Assembly (NCBI RefSeq): GCF_000717655.1
Contig: NZ_JNZY01000006.1
Span: forward strand, 248,001 to 312,000
Direction of reading: 5' to 3'
Source of the DNA: Streptomyces katrae
Lineage (GTDB): Bacteria > Actinomycetota > Actinomycetes > Streptomycetales > Streptomycetaceae
DNA length: 64,000 nucleotides
This document shows, in pieces, positions 55,454 through 64,000 of the stretch (position 1 is its first letter; every line of letters begins with the position of its first letter). A program made the translations under genes and the position numbers. The notes below the pieces were generated by a model. It did not search any database and was not told the origin of the DNA. It worked only from the letters and a program-made list of their open reading frames with translations.

Positions 55454-56893
55454 CTACTGCTGGTGGAGTCCGCGGCCGGCCAGCGACAGGAAGGCCTCGC
55501 CCACCGCCTCCGACAGCGTCGGGTGGGCATGGACGTGGCGGGCCACGTCCCCCGGCTCCGCGTCCCAGCCCACGATCAGCTGGCTCTCGGCGATCATCTC
55601 CGACGCGTGCGGCCCCACCAGGTGTACGCCCAGCACCCGCCCGCCCCGCTCGGCGACCACCTTCACCGTCCCGCCCTGCCCGTGCACCATCCCCTTCGCC
55701 ACTGCCGTCAGCGGCATCGTGTTCACGACGACGTCGTAGGAGAGGTCCCGGGCCTGTGCCTCCGTCAGCCCGACGGCGGCGGTCTGCGGCGCGGAGTACG
55801 TCACCCGCGGCACCGCCGCGTAGTCCACGGGGGCGCTCGCGACCCCCGCCAGGGTCTCGGCGACGAGCAGCCCCTCCGCGAACGAGGCGTGCGCCAGGCC
55901 GAGCGAGGGCGGCGGCAGCAGGTCGCCGACCACGTGGATCCCCGGGACCGCGGTCTCCAGCCGGGACCAGTCCGCCGGCGTCACGAACCCCCGCTCGTCC
56001 GTGGTCAGTCCGGCCGCCGCCAGGTCCAGCCCGTCGGTCACCGGGACGCGGCCGACGGCCACGAGCAGCCGCTGCGCCACCACCTCCCGGACGTCCCCGC
56101 GCGCCCCGCGTACGGTGGCCCGTACGCCCCCGCCGGGGAGCCGCTCGGCCCCTTCCAGCCGGGCTGCGGTCCGCACGTCGATCCCGCGCTTCTTCAGCCC
56201 GCGCGCCAGGTGCCGGGACACATCGGCGTCCTCCAGCGGAACCAGCCGCTCCGCGGCCTCGACCAAGGTCACTTCGGCGCCCATGGACCGGTGGAAGGAG
56301 GCGTACTCCACGCCGATGGCCCCGCCGCCCAGCACCAGCACCGAGGCGGGCAGCCCCGGCGCGAAGAGAGCGTCGTCGCTGGTGACGACGGTGTGCCCGT
56401 CGGGCTCCAGCCCGGGCAGGACGCGCGGCCGGGAACCGGTGGCCAGCACGATGCCGCGCGCCGCGGTGAACTCCCGGCCGTCCGCGGTCCGGACGGAGCG
56501 CGGTCCGGTCAGCCGGCCGCTGCTGCGCACGACATGGACGTCGGCGTGCCGCAAGTGGGCCTCCACGCCCTGGTGGTTGCGGGAGACGATGTCGTCGCGG
56601 GTGGCGGTCAGGGCCGACCAGTCCACCGAGTCCACGGTGGCCCGCACCCCCCACCGCTCCCGCGCCTCGGCCATGCCGTCGACGAGTTCGGCCGCGTGCA
56701 GCATCGCCTTGCTGGGGATGCATCCGCGGTGCAGACAGGTACCGCCTGTCTTGTCCCGCTCCACGAGGGCGACGTGCAGGCCGAGGGCCGCGGCGCGCAG
56801 GGCGGTGCTGTAGCCGCCCGTACCGCCGCCGATCACGATGACGTCCAAGGAATGCGCGGAATGAACCGAGTTGCCGGTGCTGTCGGTGTTCAT
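55454..56893 (-). CDS. lpd: Dihydrolipoamide-dehydrogenase-like flavoprotein
   Basis: The protein has 479 residues. The FAD motif VIGGGTGGYS, redox-active disulfide GGTCLHRGCIPSKA, NAD motif LVLGGGAIGVEYAS and C-terminal HAHPTLSE (catalytic His-Glu) are all intact. It reoxidises dihydrolipoamide of a 2-oxo acid dehydrogenase or the glycine-cleavage system, but none of those genes is adjacent. It is divergent from a LysR gene, 84 bp away, which probably controls it. The start is Met at 56893; upstream in-frame codons to 56953 are unlikely. Confidence 0.95.
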   Translation of the reverse strand: MNTDSTGNSVHSAHSLDVIVIGGGTGGYSTALRAAALGLHVALVERDKTGGTCLHRGCIPSKAMLHAAELVDGMAEARERWGVRATVDSVDWSALTATRDDIVSRNHQGVEAHLRHADVHVVRSSGRLTGPRSVRTADGREFTAARGIVLATGSRPRVLPGLEPDGHTVVTSDDALFAPGLPASVLVLGGGAIGVEYASFHRSMGAEVTLVEAAERLVPLEDADVSRHLARGLKKRGIDVRTAARLEGAERLPGGGVRATVRGARGDVREVVAQRLLVAVGRVPVTDGLDLAAAGLTTDERGFVTPADWSRLETAVPGIHVVGDLLPPPSLGLAHASFAEGLLVAETLAGVASAPVDYAAVPRVTYSAPQTAAVGLTEAQARDLSYDVVVNTMPLTAVAKGMVHGQGGTVKVVAERGGRVLGVHLVGPHASEMIAESQLIVGWDAEPGDVARHVHAHPTLSEAVGEAFLSLAGRGLHQQ

Positions 56894-56977
56894 GGGACAA
56901 GCCTGCGGTCGGCCCCTGCCATGAGTCCAAGGCAATGATCTTCTCGGATCCATGCACGTTCTTTATGCTTCCCGATC

Positions 56978-57865
56978 ATGAGCCTGCGCCAGATGGAGTA
57001 CTTCCTCGCCGTCGTGGAGGAGTCCTCCTTCACCCGCGCCGCCGACGCCCTGCACGTCACCCAGCCCGCCCTCTCCCACCAGGTCAAGGCCCTGGAGAGG
57101 TCCGTGGGCGGCGAGCTGCTGGAGCGCCTGCCGCGCGGCGTCCGGCTCACCTCGATGGGCCGCGCCTTCCTGCCGCACGCCCAGCTCGCCGTCCGCAGTG
57201 CGCAGCAGGCCGAGCGCGCCGCCCGCGCCGCCGCCGGGGCCGCGGGCGGCGAACTGCACCTCGCCACCGTCCATGCCGTCGCCGTCGGACTGCTTCCGGG
57301 CATTGCCGCCCGCTGGCGGTCCCTGCACCCGGGAGTCCAGCTCGTCCTGCGCGAGTACGGGTCCACGGAGGCCCTGGAGGAACAGCTCGAACGGGGCGTC
57401 GCCGACCTCGCGGTGGGCCCGGAGCCCAGGGAATGGACGGGCCCGGTCCTGCCGGTGGGCCGCGAGGAACTGGTGCTGGTGGTCCCCTTCGACGACCCGC
57501 TGGCCGGCCGGGGCTCCGTCCGGCTGGCCGAGCTCGCCGACCGCGACTGGATCCGCTGCGCCATGGAACCCTCCGTCCAGGGACGGGCGTTCCTCGACTG
57601 GGCGTGCGGCACCGTCGGCTTCACCCCGCGCACGGTGCTGCGTACGGAGCACACCTCGACGGCCGTGCGGATGGCGGCCGCCGGCGTCGGCATCGTCGTG
57701 GCCCCGGCCCACACGGTCCGGGGCGCCCTCGGCGAGGACTGCGCGCTGCTCTCCCTCGACCCGCCGTGGCACCGCCCCCTCTCCGTGTTCTCCCGGGTCC
57801 CGCTGACCGGCGCGGCCGAGGCCTTCGCCGGGCTACTCGTCTCCCGGTCCGCCGTCGCGCAGTAG
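56978..57865 (+). CDS. LysR-family transcriptional regulator, divergent from lpd
   Basis: The protein has 295 residues. The HTH is FLAVVEESSFTRAADALH...TQPALSHQVKALE. The effector domain is of the LysR-substrate type. Divergent orientation with an 84-bp gap to lpd is the standard layout for LysR control of its neighbour. Its last 33 bp overlap the 3' end of treY. Confidence 0.93.
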   Translation: MSLRQMEYFLAVVEESSFTRAADALHVTQPALSHQVKALERSVGGELLERLPRGVRLTSMGRAFLPHAQLAVRSAQQAERAARAAAGAAGGELHLATVHAVAVGLLPGIAARWRSLHPGVQLVLREYGSTEALEEQLERGVADLAVGPEPREWTGPVLPVGREELVLVVPFDDPLAGRGSVRLAELADRDWIRCAMEPSVQGRAFLDWACGTVGFTPRTVLRTEHTSTAVRMAAAGVGIVVAPAHTVRGALGEDCALLSLDPPWHRPLSVFSRVPLTGAAEAFAGLLVSRSAVAQ

Positions 57866-60142
57866 AACGGCGACCGGGCGGGCCGACAGGAGCTCCGCCA
57901 GCCGCACCTCGCCCTCGTACGACGCCCCCCGGTCCAGGAGCGCCGTCCACCGGCCCGGCGGCAGGGCCAGCGCCGTGTCCCGCCAGCCGCCGGCCCCCGC
58001 CAGCCGGTACGAGAGCCGGGTGGCCGCCGCAACCAGCCCGGCCGGGCGGGCGAAGGCCAGGCAGTGCTCCGCCGCCGGGCCCCGGGCGGCGAGCGGGGCG
58101 TAGCCGGTGAACAGCTCGGGCCGGTCCCGGCGCAGCCGCAGCAGGGCGGCCGTCAGCGCGAGCTTCTCCTGCGCCTGCCCCTGCGGCGCGGCCCCCGCGT
58201 CCAGCCGGGCCAGGTCCTCGCGGGGGAACCGGGCCGGGCGCCGGTTGTCCGGGTCGACCAGGGCCCGGTACTCCGTCTCGGCGCCCTGGTAGACCTCCGG
58301 GACCCCGGGCATCGCCAGGTGCAGCAGCGCCATGCCGAGCAGGTTCGCCCGGGCCGCCGCGGCCAGCTCGGCCGGCAGCTCCGGATCGTCCGGTGCGTAC
58401 CCCGCGACCGAAGCCTCGTACGCCGGGTCCTGGTCGGTCCAGCTCGTGTGCAGGGCCGCCTCGCGGACGGCCTTGAGGAGCGCCTGTACGAGGCGCTCGG
58501 CGCGCTCCGGCACCACCCCGAGGCCCAGCCCCGTCTGCCGGGCCACCCAGGCCAGTTGGGGATCGGCGCCGAGGGGCCGGCCCATCACCTCGGGGGCCTG
58601 GGAGAGCGCGGAGATCCGGGCCCGGACGTCCGCGCTGCGCTTGGTGTCGTGCGTGGACAGCACCGTCCCGGAGCCCGGCCAGTCCCGGTCGAGCGCGGCG
58701 CAGTACGCGTGGAACTCGGCCGGCGAGACCGCCGGTTGCCCGGGGTCCCCGCCGACCTCGGTGGCCGACAGCAGCGGAGCGTGGCGGTAGAAGGCCCGGT
58801 CCTCCAGCGACTTGGCCCGCAGGGCCGCCGAGGTCTGGGCGAAGCGCGCCGCGAAGGCGGCATCGCGCAGCACGAGGTCCCGTACGCCGGCCACCGCGCC
58901 CGGACCGGCCGGCGCCGCGGCCGCCGCCAGGGCCTGCGGATCGAGCTCCGGCTCGCCGGGGTACGGCCGGTAGACCGGGTAGGCGATCAGCAGCTCCCGT
59001 ACACCCGCGGCCAGTTCCGGACCGGCGGCCCGCTCCAGGGCCGCCAGTTCGGCCGCCAGGTCACCGGTCAGCACCTCCCGCGCACACGCCCGGGCCGTCT
59101 GCTCCCAGTCCGGCCGCCCCGTGAACTCCACGTACCGCCGGGACAGTTCGGCGGCGCCCTCCGGGTCGGTGAACACCCCGTCCACCCGGTGCAGCGCGTC
59201 GTACCCGGTGGTCCCCGCCACCGGCCAGCCGGGCGGCAGCCGCTCCTGCCGGGCGAGGATCTTCTCCACCACCACCCAGCAGTCCCCGCCCACGGCCGTC
59301 CGCAGCCGCCGCAGGTACCCCTCCGGGTCCGCCAGCCCGTCGACGTGGTCGATCCGCAGCCCCTCGGCGACCCCGTCCCGCACCAGCTCCAGCACCTTCG
59401 CATGCGTCGCCGCGAACACCTCCGGGTCCTCCACCCGGACCCCGATCAGCTCCGAGATCGTGAAGAACCGCCGGTAGTTGAGGCCCGTCCGGGCTTCGCG
59501 CCACCAGGCCGGCCGGTACCACTGCGCGGCCAGCAGCTCGGCCCGCGCCAGCCCCGCCGTACCCTCCCGCAGCGGGAACTCCAGCTCCCCGTGGCGCAGC
59601 ACCCCGCCGTCCCGGTCGACCGTGAACGCGCCGGGCCCGGGAGGCTCCGGGAGCACCGGCAGCAGCACCTGGCCGCCGCCCGCCTCCCAGTCGATGTCGA
59701 ACCAGCGCGCGTACGGCGACCGCGGCCCCTCCCGCAGCACCTCCCACAGGGGCCGGTTCAGCCGCAGGGGGGACGGCACGGCCATGTGGTTCGGGACGAT
59801 GTCCAGCACCAGGCCGAGCCCGTGCCCCCGGGCGGCCGCGGCCAGCGCGCGCAGCCCCGGCTCGCCGCCCAGCTCGGCCCGCACCGCGGAGTGGTCGGTG
59901 ACGTCGTACCCGTGCGCCGAGCCGGGGACCGCCTCCAGCACGGGCGAGAGGTGCAGGTGTGAGACGCCGAGCGAGGCGAGGTACGGTACGGCTGCCTCGG
60001 CCGCCGCGAAGGGGAACTCCGGCCGCAGCTGAAGGCGGTACGTCGACGACGGGACCGCACGTGACGGGACCGCAGGTGGCGCCGGAGTGACGGCTGTCAG
60101 AACATCAGATTCCGTTTGGCTGCTCGGATACGGATGGCTCAT
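57833..60142 (-). CDS. treY: Malto-oligosyltrehalose synthase
   Basis: The protein has 769 residues. GH13 motifs are clear: STYRLQLRPEFPF (N-terminal signature), LVLDIVPNHMA, GLRIDHVDGLADP (nucleophile Asp) and WVVVEKILA (acid Glu), with GTTGYDALHRVDGVF between. It turns the reducing end of a maltodextrin into an alpha,alpha-1,1 linkage, the step before TreZ. The ATG at 60142 lies 82 bp from the divergent MFS gene. Confidence 0.97.
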   Translation of the reverse strand: MSHPYPSSQTESDVLTAVTPAPPAVPSRAVPSSTYRLQLRPEFPFAAAEAAVPYLASLGVSHLHLSPVLEAVPGSAHGYDVTDHSAVRAELGGEPGLRALAAAARGHGLGLVLDIVPNHMAVPSPLRLNRPLWEVLREGPRSPYARWFDIDWEAGGGQVLLPVLPEPPGPGAFTVDRDGGVLRHGELEFPLREGTAGLARAELLAAQWYRPAWWREARTGLNYRRFFTISELIGVRVEDPEVFAATHAKVLELVRDGVAEGLRIDHVDGLADPEGYLRRLRTAVGGDCWVVVEKILARQERLPPGWPVAGTTGYDALHRVDGVFTDPEGAAELSRRYVEFTGRPDWEQTARACAREVLTGDLAAELAALERAAGPELAAGVRELLIAYPVYRPYPGEPELDPQALAAAAAPAGPGAVAGVRDLVLRDAAFAARFAQTSAALRAKSLEDRAFYRHAPLLSATEVGGDPGQPAVSPAEFHAYCAALDRDWPGSGTVLSTHDTKRSADVRARISALSQAPEVMGRPLGADPQLAWVARQTGLGLGVVPERAERLVQALLKAVREAALHTSWTDQDPAYEASVAGYAPDDPELPAELAAAARANLLGMALLHLAMPGVPEVYQGAETEYRALVDPDNRRPARFPREDLARLDAGAAPQGQAQEKLALTAALLRLRRDRPELFTGYAPLAARGPAAEHCLAFARPAGLVAAATRLSYRLAGAGGWRDTALALPPGRWTALLDRGASYEGEVRLAELLSARPVAVLLRDGGPGDE

Positions 60143-60224
60143 GAGAACCTACGTACCCACCTTCCCGGATTCCGTGCCATGACCCAATGCATCCGGGTGA
60201 CTGCGCCGCGTTAGGGTCGATCAA

Positions 60225-61555
60225 GTGGCCGGAACCGTCAACACCTATCGAAGAGTCATCGCCCTGACCGGGCCCCTGCTCCCGCTCCTCTCCTTCCTCG
60301 CGCGACTCCCCGTTGCGATGTCCCAGTTCGGGAGCGTCCTGCTGGTCGCCGAGACCAGCGGCTCCCTCGCCACCGCCGGCATCGTCGGCGGCACCCTCTC
60401 CGCCGGACAGGTGGTCTTCGGGCCCGTCCTGGGCCGGCTCGCCGACCGGTACGGGCAGCGGCCCGTGGTGCCGGCCGCCGCCGCGGTCAACGCGCTCGCC
60501 ACCGGCGCCCTGGTCGCCGGGGCCCTCGGGGGCCTCGCCACCGCCCCGCTCGCCGCGATCGGCGCCGTCACCGGAGCCTCCGTACCGCTGATCGGACCGC
60601 TCGCCCGGACCCGCTCCGTGGCCCTCGCCCACCGCGCCGGGGCCGACGAGGGCGTGGTGGGCGCCGTCCACTCGCTCGAGGGCACCCTCGACGAGGTCTC
60701 CTTCGTCTTCGGCCCCGCCCTCGTCGGACTCGCCGTGCTCGTCGCGCACCCCGCGATCGCCCTCGGCGGGGCCGCCGCGCTCGTGGCCGTCTTCGCCACC
60801 GCCTTCGCCCTGCACCCGACAGCCGCCGTCACGGCCGGGGCGGGAGCGAAGGAGCGCACCCCGCGGGGGAGGGGCGCCCGTACCGGCGCCCCCGCCGACG
60901 TCGAGCGCCGCAGCCGGCACCCGCGCGTCGTGTACGCCGTACGGGGCTCCCTGCTGCTCCAGGGCGCCATGTTCGGCGCCTGCCAGGCCGGAATAGCCGC
61001 CCTCACCGCTCGTTTGGGCGTCCCCGGCCAGGCCGGCATCGTGTACGCCGCCATGGGCGTCGTCAGCGCCGCCGTGGGGCTCGCCCTCGGGGCGCTGCCC
61101 GCCCGGATCGGGCTGCGGCTGCGCTGGCGGGCGGCCACCGCCGCCGCGCTGGTGCTCTCCGTACCGCTGCTCTTCACCGACACCCTGTGGTCGCTGTACG
61201 CGGTCGTCACCGTGCTCGGAGCCGCCTACGCCCCCCACCTGATCACCGCGTTCGCGCTGACCGAGCGGGTCGCGGAGCCGGCCCGGCTCGCCGAGGCCAC
61301 GGCCTTCGCCGCCAGCTCGCTGGTGGCCGGGCAGGCCGCCGCGCTCGCCGCCTCCGGGCGGCTCTCCGAGTCGTACGGGCCGGCCGGGGCCTTCGCCGTG
61401 GCCGTCGGGGCGGCCGCACTGTCCCTGCTCCTCGCCCTGGTCACCCGGGTGCCGGCCGCCCGGACGCACCCCGCCGCGCCGAAGGGGTTCGTCCCGGCGC
61501 AGCAGACCGCCTCCCCGCGCGAGCCCGGGGTCCCGTCGGGCCCGCCGGGTCCCTC

Positions 61556-61571
<16 letters not shown>
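60225..61571 (+). CDS. MFS transporter
   Basis: The protein has 448 residues with a GTG start. Twelve hydrophobic helices are discernible. The helix 2-3 loop has GRLADRYGQRPV, the MFS signature; a hydrophilic loop follows helix 6 (GAKERTPRGRGARTG). No substrate can be inferred. Its 3' end overlaps treX by 16 bp, convergent. Confidence 0.93.
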
Positions 61572-63670
<2,099 letters not shown>

Positions 63671-63964
63671 GGATGCGACTCTTCCCCTCGTCCCCCGGCT
63701 GTCGGGCTGATGGTTCGGGCTGATCCGGCGTGGACCACGTCTCTGCAGATCTTCCCCGAAAGTGGGCCCGCACGCGGGGACTTGGGATGCTCCTCCCGGG
63801 TGACCCGGAGAGCTGATATGCGGGTCAGCGGACTATGCGGGCATCGGATAATGGGTCAACCGACCACCGGTGTACGGGCCATCGGGCTGCATCGGGCGCC
63901 GCGCTCGGAGTACCCTTCCGTGATCACTGGAGACGGGCGTCCAGACGCAGAAGGCGGTGCACGG
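63671..63964. other. Intergenic region between treX and the gene at the right edge
   Basis: About 290 bp without a gene. It must hold the treX promoter (leftward) and the promoter for the gene starting at 63965. Repeated short ATGCGGG/GTCAGCGG-like words lie around 63815-63840. I see no clear -10/-35 pair or hairpin. Confidence 0.4.
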
Positions 63965-64000
63965 GTGAGCTCGGGAGGTCTGGAGCTGCCCCCTGGTGAC
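63965..64000 (+). CDS. Start of a CDS leaving the window
   Basis: A GTG opens 12 codons reading MSSGGLELPPGD to the edge. No good GGAG ribosome site is visible, but the reading frame has Streptomyces codon bias. Too short to name. Confidence 0.45.
   Translation, partial: MSSGGLELPPGD

Overview
The window is very GC-rich DNA with codon-biased, tightly packed genes, many 4-bp ATGA/GTGA start/stop overlaps, a trehalose-from-glycogen gene set (treX, treY, treZ) and large secondary-metabolism genes. It fits a chromosomal segment of Streptomyces or a close relative. No IS element, CRISPR array, rRNA or origin was seen; the only RNA gene recognised is a tRNA-His.

Region 1 (1-23.8 kb), all minus strand except one gene, is a nonribosomal peptide cluster. 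In transcription order it holds a LanB-like protein (23377-21143), a stand-alone adenylation protein, a PLP-dependent threonine-dehydratase-like enzyme, a free carrier protein and a second, frameshifted LanB-like gene. Then come a two-module NRPS (C-A-T-C-A-T), a second two-module NRPS with thioesterase (C-A-T-C-A-T-TE), a cytochrome P450 and an MFS exporter that runs off the left edge. An MbtH-like gene (23604-23807) is divergent on the plus strand. The first A domain of the terminal NRPS carries the classical threonine code (DFWNIGMVHK); the other codes are not recognised. The LanB-like proteins lack an elimination domain, so I infer aminoacyl-tRNA-dependent chemistry on a carrier-bound intermediate.

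Region 2 (24.0-30.2 kb), minus strand, is a five-gene translationally coupled operon: OleA-like thiolase/KASIII, family 2 glycosyltransferase, OleC-like AMP-ligase, repeat-bearing P450 and OleD-like reductase. OleA+OleD+OleC without OleB is the gene set expected for a beta-lactone. Next to the NRPS it suggests a hybrid beta-lactone/peptide pathway, or two abutting pathways.

Region 3 (30.4-43.3 kb) looks like a signalling or biological-conflict module. Two plus-strand genes share an IGDNGT motif. A convergent eight-gene minus-strand operon encodes an Fn3-like protein, two zinc-ribbon TRAFAC-type GTPases, a GAP1-like protein, a 42-residue membrane peptide, a vWA protein, a PP2C phosphatase and a kinase with zinc ribbon and FHA-like tail (the TerY-P triad).

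Region 4 (43.4-64 kb) is ordinary chromosome: Tat-exported phospholipase C, alpha/beta hydrolase, tRNA-His, an amidotransferase-like protein, two LysR regulators, M24 and M14 peptidases, a methyltransferase, an FHA protein, a GNAT acetyltransferase, a dihydrolipoamide-dehydrogenase-like flavoprotein, an MFS transporter and treZ, treY, treX.
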